This document shows positions 16,537-24,501 of a stretch of 35,361 nt of DNA, piece by piece. Source of the DNA: Clostridiales bacterium 1_7_47FAA. GTDB taxonomy: Bacteria; Bacillota; Clostridia; Lachnospirales; Lachnospiraceae. Numbering within the stretch: position 1 is the first letter of the stretch; each line of letters starts with the position of its first letter. The position numbers and the translations under genes were made by a program. A model generated the notes under the pieces. It ran no database searches and was not told the DNA's origin. It was given only the letters and a program-made list of their open reading frames with translations. The DNA lies in assembly GCA_000155435.1 (NCBI GenBank), contig DS990264.1, positions 1-35,361 on the forward strand, in the 5' to 3' direction.

Positions 16537-17703
16537 ATGAACGGTTTTAATCATTTTTCTCCTACGGAGATTGTATTTGGATGCGGCAGGATTAATGAGA
16601 TTGCCCAGCTGGCTGCCAGATATGGCAGCAGGGCGCTGCTGGTCACGGAAAGCATGGAAGGACCATTGGCACCTACATTTGCAAGGATAAAAAGTCTTTT
16701 AGAAGATGGAAACATCCAGGTGGAACAGTTTGACGGCGTCATACCGAACCCGACAACGGATGTGGTTACAAGGGGCGCAGATATGGCAAAGGACTTTGGC
16801 GCACAGGTGGTAATCGGCGTGGGCGGCGGTTCATCCATGGACACGGCAAAAGCAATCGCAGTAGAAGCCACACATCCGGGCACTGCATGGGATTACAATT
16901 GCCATACAGACGGACCGTCTGAAAGGACACTTCCCATCATTGCGGTAGGAACCACTGCGGGTACCGGTTCCCAGGCAACCCAATGCGCAGTAATCACTAA
17001 GACAGCAGACAAGGACAAATCCGCCATCTGGCACAGGAATATTTTCCCGCGGATTGCTGTTGTGGATCCGGAACTGACAGCAACCATGCCAAAGTCGGTG
17101 ACTGCCCAGACAGGCTTTGATGCATTCTGCCACAATTTTGAGGCATACCTGTCAGTAAACACTAATCCGCTGGTGGAGGTAATGGCATTGGATGCCATCA
17201 GGCGGGTAGTGGAGTATCTTCCCAGGGCTCTGGCGGATGGCAGTGACATGGAAGCGCGCGCCCAAATGAGCTGGGTAGATACACTAGGAGGATTTACCAA
17301 CTCCAATGCAGGTGTGACCCTGCCTCATGGACTTGGCATGCAGGTCGGGGGCCATTGCCCGAATGTAACACACGGTCAGGCGCTGGCTGCGATTTACCCG
17401 GAATTTACCAGATATACATATCCGTCTGCAGTTGGGAAGTTTGCAGCGGTAGGCCGTATCTTTAATCCGGCGCTTGAGGATGAGGATGATGATACGGCTG
17501 CTGAGAAGGCCTGTGTGGCCATTGACGGCTTCCTGAAGCAGATTGGATTGTGGATTGGCTTTAAGGATCTGAACGTAACCAAGGAAGATATCCGGGAAAT
17601 TGCTGACTGCGGCCAGGTTTTAGGGGATTATCTTAACAATCCCAGGGTGGCCGGTATCGATGAGATGTATGAGATCCTTATGGCTTGTTATGAGCGGAAA
17701 TAG
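16537..17703 (+). CDS. Iron-containing alcohol dehydrogenase
   Basis: This is a 388-residue group III (Fe-dependent) alcohol dehydrogenase. NAD(P) binding is shown by GGGSSMD at 96-102, and the metal ligands fit Asp195, His199 ('TGFDAFCHN'), His264 ('LPHGLGMQ') and His279 ('VTHGQALA'), with the spacing known for FucO-type enzymes. GAAAAGAGGAAGAT precedes the ATG. It lies in the sugar operon between the binding protein and the RbsD homologue. A role in interconverting a sugar-derived aldehyde or ketone and an alcohol (for example a pentitol) is inferred. It is probably cytoplasmic and active in anaerobic sugar catabolism. The substrate cannot be assigned. Confidence 0.9.
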   Translation: MNGFNHFSPTEIVFGCGRINEIAQLAARYGSRALLVTESMEGPLAPTFARIKSLLEDGNIQVEQFDGVIPNPTTDVVTRGADMAKDFGAQVVIGVGGGSSMDTAKAIAVEATHPGTAWDYNCHTDGPSERTLPIIAVGTTAGTGSQATQCAVITKTADKDKSAIWHRNIFPRIAVVDPELTATMPKSVTAQTGFDAFCHNFEAYLSVNTNPLVEVMALDAIRRVVEYLPRALADGSDMEARAQMSWVDTLGGFTNSNAGVTLPHGLGMQVGGHCPNVTHGQALAAIYPEFTRYTYPSAVGKFAAVGRIFNPALEDEDDDTAAEKACVAIDGFLKQIGLWIGFKDLNVTKEDIREIADCGQVLGDYLNNPRVAGIDEMYEILMACYERK

Positions 17704-17715
17704 GAGGGGAGCATT

Positions 17716-18135
17716 ATGACAGAAACAGGAATTTTAAACAGGGAAATAGCGGCGGAGATGGCCAGGACCGGACATACGGATATGATAATCATTGCGGATG
17801 CAGGGCTTGCTGTCCCGAATACCACAAAGGTGATTGACCTGTCACTGGCTCCCAACCTGCCAACAGCCCTTCAGGTGCTGGACGAGGTCCTGAAACATTT
17901 TTCCGTTGAAAAGATAATCTATTCCCAAGCCACGGTGGATGTGAGTCCCACACGGGAACAGGAGTTTTTGAGCAGGTTTGACGATTGCGTGGAGCGTGAG
18001 GTGGTTCCCCACCCCGTACTTCGGGATGAACTGACACGGAAGGCAAAATTTGTGATACGTACCGGCGACTTTACGGCCAATTCGAATCTGGTGCTGGTCA
18101 GCGCGGGCGGGCCAAGATGGTATTGCGAAAAGTGA
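17716..18135 (+). CDS. rbsD: RbsD/FucU-family sugar mutarotase (D-ribose pyranase)
   Basis: This 139-residue protein matches the RbsD family: 'LNREIAAEMARTGHTDMI' carries the catalytic His20, followed by 'IADAGLAVP' and 'VIDLSLAPNLPTALQVLDEV'. The C-terminal 'IRTGDFTANSNLVLVSAG' completes the ring-forming fold. Members convert pyranose and furanose forms of ribose or a related sugar after import. AGGAGGGG stands before the ATG, and the gene lies 12 bases after the dehydrogenase. No ribokinase gene is in the operon, so the true substrate may be another sugar. The family is certain; the sugar is not. Confidence 0.85.
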   Translation: MTETGILNREIAAEMARTGHTDMIIIADAGLAVPNTTKVIDLSLAPNLPTALQVLDEVLKHFSVEKIIYSQATVDVSPTREQEFLSRFDDCVEREVVPHPVLRDELTRKAKFVIRTGDFTANSNLVLVSAGGPRWYCEK

Positions 18136-18151
18136 TAAGGAGGTAGTAAAC

Positions 18152-19177
18152 ATGCTGCAGCAGGTTATGACATCACCAGGTGTGATTGAATTTAAAGAAG
18201 TACCTGTACCGGAGCCTGGAGAAGGACAGGTATTGATCAAAATCATGAAAATCGGAATATGCGGTTCAGATATACATGTGTATCACGGAGAACATCCCTT
18301 TACCAAATATCCGGTAACCCAGGGCCATGAGGTATCGGGCGAGATTACCGCCTTAGGACAGGGCGTTGAGGGACTGTCCGTGGGACAGAAGGTCACCATA
18401 CAGCCACAGGTGGTATGCGGGGAGTGCTATCCCTGCCGCCATGGCAAATACAATCTGTGTGAAGAGTTAAAGGTAATGGGATTCCAGACAACCGGGGTAG
18501 CATCCCACTACTTTGCAGTCGATGCAGCAAAAGTGACCCCGCTTCCTGATGATCTGACTTATGATGAAGGTGCCATGATAGAACCGCTGGCCGTGGCGGT
18601 ACACGCCATACGGCAGGCCGGGGACGTGTCCGGGAAGAAGATAGCTGTGCTGGGGGCGGGGCCGATTGGTATCCTTGTGGCACAGGTGGCAAAGGGGATG
18701 GGGGCAGATGCGGTCATGGTGACTGACATCAGCGATGTCCGCCTTGCAAAAGCCAGGGAGTGTGGCGTGGATTTCTGCGAAAACACAAAGAATGTGGACT
18801 TTAGACAGGCATTACTAAGCAATTTCGGACCGGACAAGGCAGATATCATCTATGACTGTGCTGGAAATAATGTTACCATGGGGCAGGCTGTCCAGTATGC
18901 CCGCAAGGGAAGCACCATCATACTGGTAGCTGTATTTGCAGGGATGGCGCAGATAGACCTGGCAGTACTTAATGACCATGAATTGGATCTGAATACCACC
19001 ATGATGTACCGGAATGAGGACTATGTGGATGCAATCCGGCTGGTCAATGAGGGAAGGGTACAGTTGAAGCCGCTTATTTCCAGTCACTTTGCATTCAGGG
19101 ACTATAAAAAGGCATATGAATACATAGATGCCAACCGCGAGAACACCATGAAGGTCATCATTAATGTGCAGGAATAA
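18152..19177 (+). CDS. Zinc-dependent medium-chain dehydrogenase (sorbitol/threonine dehydrogenase type)
   Basis: This is a 341-residue medium-chain dehydrogenase. Catalytic zinc ligands fit Cys37 ('GICGSDIH') with His59-Glu60 ('GHEVSGE'), and structural zinc ligands are Cys89, Cys92, Cys95 and Cys103. The dinucleotide motif 'GAGPIGI' lies near residue 168. AAGGAGG precedes the ATG. It is the last gene before a strong terminator, and with the Fe-dehydrogenase and RbsD homologue it points to oxidation of a sugar alcohol or sugar derivative. Family members act on sorbitol, xylitol, galactitol phosphate or threonine. Context favours a polyol, without further resolution. Confidence 0.88.
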   Translation: MLQQVMTSPGVIEFKEVPVPEPGEGQVLIKIMKIGICGSDIHVYHGEHPFTKYPVTQGHEVSGEITALGQGVEGLSVGQKVTIQPQVVCGECYPCRHGKYNLCEELKVMGFQTTGVASHYFAVDAAKVTPLPDDLTYDEGAMIEPLAVAVHAIRQAGDVSGKKIAVLGAGPIGILVAQVAKGMGADAVMVTDISDVRLAKARECGVDFCENTKNVDFRQALLSNFGPDKADIIYDCAGNNVTMGQAVQYARKGSTIILVAVFAGMAQIDLAVLNDHELDLNTTMMYRNEDYVDAIRLVNEGRVQLKPLISSHFAFRDYKKAYEYIDANRENTMKVIINVQE

Positions 19178-19231
19178 GCAAGCGGGCGCAAAAGGAAATA
19201 TCCATCAATTATACGGGTAACAGTTGATTAT

Positions 19232-19262
19232 ACATCCGGTGAGCCGTTCACCGGATGTTTTC
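19232..19262 (+). terminator. Intrinsic terminator of the sugar operon
   Basis: A perfect 11-bp stem (ACATCCGGTGA / TCACCGGATGT), a five-base loop and TTT-C end transcription 55 bases after the zinc dehydrogenase stop. Confidence 0.8.
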
Positions 19263-19304
19263 ATCCTTAAAATAATATTAAGTGTTGGGGTAATGGAGGA
19301 AATC

Positions 19305-20345
19305 ATGGCGGGAAATATGGCGGAAAAGAGTAAAAAGGAACTGTTAAGATATGTTGGGAACATGCAGCAGATGGCTTACGCCAGGGAGATTGGGTATCAG
19401 GACGGCAGGGCTGGGGGCATGAAAGCGGTGGAAGTGAAATCAGGGGCTGTCCGTTTCACAGCTGCGCTGGACAAATGCATGGATATCATCCAGCTGGAGT
19501 ATAAAGGAAATAACCTGAATTTCCTGAGCAAACCCGGATTACAGAACAGGGGGCATTATGATACCAATGGATCAGAGGCCCAGAGGAGCATAATGGGAGG
19601 TTTTATGTTTACATGCGGGGTGGGGAATGTGGGAGGACCAGAAGATGGTGATGATGGGGAACCGCTGCCCATGCATGGAAGATTGCGTTCCACCCCGGCA
19701 GAGCATGTATGCATTGATGGGTACTGGGAGAATGATTCCTATATTCTAAAGCTTTCAGGTGAAATGCGCCATGGAAAGCTGTTTGGGGAAAATGTGATGG
19801 TCCGGCGGGAAATAGTCACGTCTTTCGGGAGCAATGTGATTCACTTAAAGGATGAAATTGAAAATCAGGGATTCAGCGAAACGCCTTTTATGTATTTATA
19901 CCATTGTAATATTGGCTACCCGATATTGGAAGAAGGTACCAGATTAATCATTCCAGCAGTGTCAACGGTCTTAAAAGGCGGGGATGAAGAAACAGACCTT
20001 CCGTGGCAGAAGGTCACGGCGCCTGTAGATGGCTGTCAGGAACAAGTGTTTTACCACAGGCTTCTTGAAGATGAAAAAGGATGGTTCCATGTTGGGGCGG
20101 TTAATGACAACCTGGGTATAGGAGTCATGCTGGGTTTTAAAAAAGAGCAGATGCCATTTTTTACCCAATGGAAATCCATGGCTTCCGGTGACTATGTGAC
20201 GGGACTGGAGCCATGTAACTGCCATCCCGCCGGAAGGGCCTGGGAAAAGAGGAATGGTACCCTTCAGATGTTAGCCCCTTTTGAGAAACGGACAGTGGAG
20301 CTGGACATCATGATTTTGGACAGGGAAGAGGGGGAGTGGGCCTGA
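19305..20345 (+). CDS. DUF4432-family protein (aldose-epimerase-like fold)
   Basis: This 346-residue protein begins at ATG 19305 with GGAGGA at 19295-19300; ATG 19317 is a close alternative. Conserved segments include 'FTAALDKCMDI', 'GGFMFTCGVGNVG', 'PMHGRLRSTPAE', 'YLYHCNIGYPIL' and 'TGLEPCNCHPAGR', which match DUF4432 proteins related to aldose 1-epimerases and sugar mutarotases. The many His and Glu residues in these segments are likely at the active site. It stands after the terminator of the sugar operon and before its own terminator, so it may have its own weak promoter in 19,263-19,290. I infer a role in epimerising the sugar handled by the upstream operon. The exact reaction is not established for the family, to my knowledge. 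Confidence 0.8.
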   Translation: MAGNMAEKSKKELLRYVGNMQQMAYAREIGYQDGRAGGMKAVEVKSGAVRFTAALDKCMDIIQLEYKGNNLNFLSKPGLQNRGHYDTNGSEAQRSIMGGFMFTCGVGNVGGPEDGDDGEPLPMHGRLRSTPAEHVCIDGYWENDSYILKLSGEMRHGKLFGENVMVRREIVTSFGSNVIHLKDEIENQGFSETPFMYLYHCNIGYPILEEGTRLIIPAVSTVLKGGDEETDLPWQKVTAPVDGCQEQVFYHRLLEDEKGWFHVGAVNDNLGIGVMLGFKKEQMPFFTQWKSMASGDYVTGLEPCNCHPAGRAWEKRNGTLQMLAPFEKRTVELDIMILDREEGEWA

Positions 20346-20445
20346 TGGGCCTGCCGGGACCGGGGGTGCTGACGGGATGTGGGAAAGAGGCAGGATACAC
20401 CTTCCCATGTGTGCAGAAAATCATATTGTAATATTAAAATAGTAA

Positions 20446-20487
20446 AAGCCGCATGCCATGATAAAAAATCTGGTCTGCGGTTTTTTG
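20446..20487 (+). terminator. Intrinsic terminator after the DUF4432 gene
   Basis: CCGCA (20449-20453) pairs with TGCGG (20476-20480), with extra CC/GG pairs inside, followed by TTTTTT and a second T-run. Confidence 0.7.
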
Positions 20488-20537
20488 CCTTTTTTCGTTA
20501 GGATAAAGGAATTTTGCTGATGCCCAGACGCTACGCC

Positions 20538-20566
20538 TTGCAATCAAAATTGCATAATGCTATAAT
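20538..20566 (+). promoter_or_regulatory. Strong sigma-A promoter
   Basis: TTGCAA and TATAAT are separated by exactly 17 bases, a near-consensus promoter. It points toward the dCMP deaminase gene, whose start is about 350 bases downstream. No closer good promoter is apparent, so the message would have a long leader. Confidence 0.65.
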
Positions 20567-20922
20567 CTTAATATTAAAAAATAGGAAAATATATGAAGCG
20601 CCTGGATTTTTGGAATTATTGTTCGAAGAAGGTTTTCTGCTGAGCGGATAGTTAAGGGGGGAATACGGCTGGGGTACGGTGGTTTTAAACGAATGCCTGT
20701 ATATGAAATTTACTCTTTGTCAGAACTGGGCTATCTAAAGCTGTATCTGACATGCCAAAGACAGATTGCTGGGCATTTAATATGAAAATAGCCTTAATGG
20801 ATTCAATTTTTAGAGGATTCCTTATTGATATACAGAAACAGTAAGCTATATTTCAGCCTTAACGGCGGATATTTGCGTACATGTAGGAAAAGATAAAATA
20901 ATCATATAATGGAGGAAAAGCA
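20567..20922 (+). other. Long untranslated leader or cryptic region
   Basis: No convincing gene is present. Two very short frames occur (ATG at 20593, 16 codons; another 30-codon frame ending near 20,782) without good family resemblance. If the promoter at 20538 serves the dCMP deaminase gene, this is a 340-base leader that could fold or hold a small RNA. I recognise no known riboswitch. Confidence 0.35.
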
Positions 20923-21417
20923 GTGACTGGAAAGCGTGCGGATTATATAACATGGGATGAATATTTTATGGGGGTTGCCCTGCTGTCAGGCAGACGGTCC
21001 AAGGATCCCAGCACCCAGGTAGGTGCGTGTATCGTGAGCCAGGACAACAAGATCCTGTCCATGGGCTACAATGGGTTCCCAAAGGGATGCTCAGATGACG
21101 AATTTCCATGGGGTAAGGAAAAGCAGGAGGAAGACCCCTATAATTCCAAATATTTCTACTCCACACACAGCGAGTTAAATGCTATCCTTAACTACAGGGG
21201 AGGAAGCCTGGAGGGAAGCAAGCTGTACGTGACCCTGTTCCCATGCAACGAGTGTGCCAAAGCCATTATCCAGGCCGGAATCAAGACCATTATCTATGGG
21301 GAGGACAAGTATGCAGAGACTCCTGCCGTCAGGGCGTCCAAACGCATGCTGAACGCAGCTGGTGTGCGTTACTACCAGTACCAGCCCACGGGCAGGAAGA
21401 TTGAAATAGAGGTATAA
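20923..21417 (+). CDS. Deoxycytidylate (dCMP) deaminase
   Basis: This is a 164-residue zinc deaminase starting at GTG 20923, with GGAGGAAA at 20911-20918. The catalytic zinc motif is His82-x-Glu84 ('THSELNA') and P-C-x-x-C with Cys108 and Cys111 ('FPCNECAKA'). The substrate region 'SKDPSTQVGACIV' and 'GYNGFPKG' is typical of dCMP deaminases (ComEB-like). It converts dCMP to dUMP and so feeds thymidylate synthesis. The stop is 5 bases before the next gene. Length is normal. Confidence 0.88.
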   Translation: MTGKRADYITWDEYFMGVALLSGRRSKDPSTQVGACIVSQDNKILSMGYNGFPKGCSDDEFPWGKEKQEEDPYNSKYFYSTHSELNAILNYRGGSLEGSKLYVTLFPCNECAKAIIQAGIKTIIYGEDKYAETPAVRASKRMLNAAGVRYYQYQPTGRKIEIEV

Positions 21418-21422
21418 ATCCC

Positions 21423-23642
21423 ATGAAAATATTACTGGTGGCTGTCAACGCCAAGTATATCCATTCCAACCTTGGTATTTACAGCCTGAAGGCATATGCT
21501 GGGCAGCAGCTGGACAGCTTCCGGCCGCGGCAGGCCACAATCGAACTTGCAGAATATACCATCAACCATCAGATGGATGCCTGTCTGCAGGACATCTACA
21601 GGAGAAGACCCGATGTAATCGGGTTTTCCTGTTATATCTGGAATATCGGAGCCATCCGCGCCCTGGCAGCCGACCTTAAAAAGGTACTGCCCGGCATTCC
21701 CATCTGGTTCGGCGGACCCGAGGTATCCTTTGACTCTGAGAAGGTTTTGAGGGAAAATCCTTTTGTCACAGGAGTCATGAAGGGTGAGGGAGAGGAGACA
21801 TTTGCACAGCTGGCCCAGTATTATGTGGATAACCTGAGGGAAAATGAAGGATATTGTGGAGGAGCAGGCCAGGACGGGAAAGGGGATACATGTGGCCAGT
21901 CAGACGCTGGCGGCCCTTCTGTTTGCGATATGTCAGGCGCCAGCGGCCCTTCTGCTTGCGGTATGTCAGACGCCAGTGGCCTTACCTGCTGCAATATACC
22001 AGGTGCCGCTAGAGCGTGTTTGAAAATTCATTCCCGCCATCTGCACGCCCCACTTTGCGGCATATTTGGTCCCAATTCGGTCAACGTAGCCCGCTGCGCC
22101 TCCCTCATCGGGACCAAATCTCCCACAAAGTGTGACGCACAGCTGACGGAAAGCAATTTTCAAACACGCTCTAGTCCCCGCCTTGGCTTGTCAGAAATCC
22201 CCGGTCTGACTTACCGCAATCCTGATGGTACAATCACAGATACAGGAATCCGTCCGGTGATGGACCTGAGCAGGATTCCATTTTCCTATCATACCGTGGA
22301 ATTGGAGGATTTGGAGCACAGGATTATCTATTATGAAAGCAGCAGAGGCTGTCCATTTTCCTGTAGTTACTGTCTTTCATCCATAGACAAGCAGGTGCGG
22401 TTCCGGGATTTGGAACTGGTTAAGGAGGAACTTCGTTATTTCCTGGATGCCAGGGTCCCGCAGGTGAAATTCGTGGACAGGACGTTTAATTGCAAAAAGA
22501 GCCATGCCATGGCCATCTGGAAATTCATACAGGAGCATGACAACGGTATCACCAACTTCCATTTTGAGATAGCGGCCGACCTGCTGGGTGAAGAGGAGAT
22601 GGAACTTCTCGCAAAGATGCGCCCCGGTCTGGTGCAGCTGGAAATCGGCGTTCAGACCACCAATACACAGACATTGGAGGCCATACGGCGTAAAACCGAC
22701 CTGCAGGAAATACAGCGAATTACCGCCAGGATTAACCAGGGCAGGAATGTACACCAGCATCTGGATTTAATTGCAGGACTGCCCTATGAAGGCATGGACA
22801 GCTTCCGGCGTTCCTTTAACGATGTGTATGCCATGGAACCGGAACAGCTTCAGCTGGGGTTCCTGAAGGTTCTGAAGGGTTCTTATATGGAAGAGATGGC
22901 TTCGGCTTACGGACTTACCTACTCATCCCTTCCTCCCTATGAAGTCCTCTCCACCAGATGGCTGTCCTATGACGGCATTCTCGAATTAAAGGAAGTGGAG
23001 GATATGGTGGAGGTCTACTACAACAGCAGGCAGTTTACCTGCACGCTGAAAGCCTTTGAGAAGGCGTTCACATCCCCATACGATATGTTTTACTTCATGG
23101 GAGAGTATTACAGGAACCGCGGACTGGCGGGAATCAGCCACAACCGGATTGCCAGGTATGAAATCCTGTTTGATATTATAAAGGAGCGCCTCATTTTGTT
23201 TGGTGGGCAGACCTATGATGTAATAGGGCATGCAGATAATGCGGCCGTGTATGCAGATGATATGTCCAGACCACACTGTCCGAAACAGCAGGCCAAGCTG
23301 GCGGAACCGGTCCATCTGGATGATACGCCCCAACGTGAGCTGGAAACATACCGTGACCTTCTTATGACTGACCTTTACCTTCGGGAAAATGTCAAAAGCC
23401 GTCCTGGATTTGCCCGTGACCAGTCAGCGTTCAAAGCCCAAATAAAGGATTTCTTCATAAAAGAAGAAAAGGCCCCGCGGTATCTTACAGACTACAAAGG
23501 TTATGATTCCAGGCAGATGAGTAAAATGGCCCATGTGGAAGCCATGGCTGATGGAACCCTTGTCCTGTTTGATTACAGGAACCGGGATTCTCTGACCTAT
23601 AATGCCAGGGCATGTGTGATAGATAAGACTGATAATGGATAA
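21423..23642 (+). CDS. B12-binding-domain radical SAM protein (DUF4080 type) with repeat-derived insert
   Basis: This is a 739-residue protein. Residues 1-140 form a cobalamin-binding-like Rossmann domain ('LVAVNAKYIHSNLGIYSLKA', 'WFGGPEVSFD', 'GEGEETF'). The radical SAM cluster motif CPFSCSYC gives Cys310, Cys314 and Cys317, followed by the TIM-barrel strands, and residues about 540-735 are a DUF4080-like C-terminal region. Between them, residues about 150-255 are unlike the family: three 11-residue repeats (160-192) and then 54 residues (197-250) encoded by a MITE-like palindrome. The insert falls in a linker between domains and keeps the frame, so the enzyme may still work. The family reaction is unknown to me; modification of RNA or protein is possible. 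Confidence 0.82.
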   Translation: MKILLVAVNAKYIHSNLGIYSLKAYAGQQLDSFRPRQATIELAEYTINHQMDACLQDIYRRRPDVIGFSCYIWNIGAIRALAADLKKVLPGIPIWFGGPEVSFDSEKVLRENPFVTGVMKGEGEETFAQLAQYYVDNLRENEGYCGGAGQDGKGDTCGQSDAGGPSVCDMSGASGPSACGMSDASGLTCCNIPGAARACLKIHSRHLHAPLCGIFGPNSVNVARCASLIGTKSPTKCDAQLTESNFQTRSSPRLGLSEIPGLTYRNPDGTITDTGIRPVMDLSRIPFSYHTVELEDLEHRIIYYESSRGCPFSCSYCLSSIDKQVRFRDLELVKEELRYFLDARVPQVKFVDRTFNCKKSHAMAIWKFIQEHDNGITNFHFEIAADLLGEEEMELLAKMRPGLVQLEIGVQTTNTQTLEAIRRKTDLQEIQRITARINQGRNVHQHLDLIAGLPYEGMDSFRRSFNDVYAMEPEQLQLGFLKVLKGSYMEEMASAYGLTYSSLPPYEVLSTRWLSYDGILELKEVEDMVEVYYNSRQFTCTLKAFEKAFTSPYDMFYFMGEYYRNRGLAGISHNRIARYEILFDIIKERLILFGGQTYDVIGHADNAAVYADDMSRPHCPKQQAKLAEPVHLDDTPQRELETYRDLLMTDLYLRENVKSRPGFARDQSAFKAQIKDFFIKEEKAPRYLTDYKGYDSRQMSKMAHVEAMADGTLVLFDYRNRDSLTYNARACVIDKTDNG
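21900..21998 (+). repeat. Three tandem 33-bp repeats in the radical SAM gene
   Basis: Units 21900-21932, 21933-21965 and 21966-21998 each begin TCAGRCGC and encode the 11-mers SDAGGPSVCDM, SGASGPSACGM and SDASGLTCCNI. The third is more diverged. They adjoin the MITE-like insert and lie in a Gly/Ser/Cys-rich linker. Confidence 0.85.
22009..22174. mobile_element. MITE-like palindromic element inserted in frame
   Basis: The ends CTAGAGCGTGTTTGAAAATT (22009-22028) and its exact reverse complement (22155-22174) form 20-bp terminal inverted repeats. The outer CTAG may instead be a duplicated 4-base target, leaving a 158-base core. Between AGAG and CTCT the element is 162 bases, a multiple of three, with no stop in the host frame. 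The inside continues as an imperfect inverted repeat (TTTGGTCCC at 22064-22072 against GGGACCAAA at 22110-22118), so the whole element can fold into one long hairpin. It encodes no transposase. Such elements are moved by transposases acting in trans. Confidence 0.85.
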
Positions 23643-23654
23643 AGGAAGTAAATA

Positions 23655-24485
23655 ATGAAAAAAACAGCAGTAAAAGCCCAAACAGTAAAGGAATCAGCAA
23701 TGAAAGCCCCAACAAAAAAAGCCCCGGCAGCAAAAGCCCCAACAACAAAAGTCCCGACAACAAAATCCCCGACAACAATCCCGCCATCCCCCGCCCGCCC
23801 ATCCGCCTCCAAGCCCTCATCTGGAAAACCGTCCAAAAAACGTGAGACAAAAAAGGAGCAGGCCGCCCGGATTGAACGCATCCTCAACGCGCTGGACAAG
23901 GAGTACGGAACTGAATACCGGTGCTACCTGAACCACGAAACCCCATGGCAATTACTGATTGCCGTCATCATGAGCGCCCAGTGCACGGATGCCAGGGTTA
24001 ATATCGTGACCGCGGACCTGTTTAAAAAGTACGACACCCTGGAGAAATTCGCGGCCGCCGACCTTAAGGAGCTGGAGAAAGACATCCATTCCACTGGCTT
24101 TTATCATATGAAGGCAAAGAACATCATTGCCTGCTGCAAAGACCTGGTGGAGAAGTTCGGGGGCCAGGTGCCGGATACGATAGAAGATCTGACCTCCCTG
24201 GCCGGCGTTGGACGCAAGACTGCCAACGTAATCCGCGGCAATATTTACAATGAGCCAAGTATCGTGGTAGACACCCACGTGAAACGGATTTCCAGGAAGC
24301 TGGGGCTTACCAAGGAAGAGGACCCGGAGAAAATTGAATATGATTTGATGAAGGTACTGCCGAAGGACCACTGGATTCTCTGGAATATCCATATCATAAC
24401 CCTGGGAAGGACCATCTGTATTGCCCGCAGGCCGGGGTGCGGCCAGTGCTTTCTAAGGGAAGATTGCCCGGGCCGCGAAGAATAG
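23655..24485 (+). CDS. nth: Endonuclease III with a long basic N-terminal extension
   Basis: This is a 276-residue protein whose catalytic core begins near residue 70. The helix-hairpin-helix has 'LAGVGRKTANVI' with catalytic Lys188, and the catalytic Asp206 is in 'VVDTHVKR'. The iron-sulfur cluster ligands follow the family spacing C-x6-C-x2-C-x5-C (Cys255, 262, 265, 271). The enzyme removes oxidised pyrimidines and nicks the DNA. The first ~65 residues are a Lys/Ala/Pro/Thr-rich low-complexity tail built of short repeats such as KAPTTK and KSPTT, not part of the usual ~210-residue enzyme. AAGGAAGT precedes the ATG at 23655. It lies 12 bases after the radical SAM gene. Confidence 0.93.
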   Translation: MKKTAVKAQTVKESAMKAPTKKAPAAKAPTTKVPTTKSPTTIPPSPARPSASKPSSGKPSKKRETKKEQAARIERILNALDKEYGTEYRCYLNHETPWQLLIAVIMSAQCTDARVNIVTADLFKKYDTLEKFAAADLKELEKDIHSTGFYHMKAKNIIACCKDLVEKFGGQVPDTIEDLTSLAGVGRKTANVIRGNIYNEPSIVVDTHVKRISRKLGLTKEEDPEKIEYDLMKVLPKDHWILWNIHIITLGRTICIARRPGCGQCFLREDCPGREE

Positions 24486-24501
24486 GAGAAAATGTAAAAC
24501 A

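Noticed and set aside
21966-22163. Minus-strand 65-codon frame
   Set aside because: It is the reverse reading of the MITE-like palindrome, whose two halves encode similar peptides on both strands; it is not a gene.
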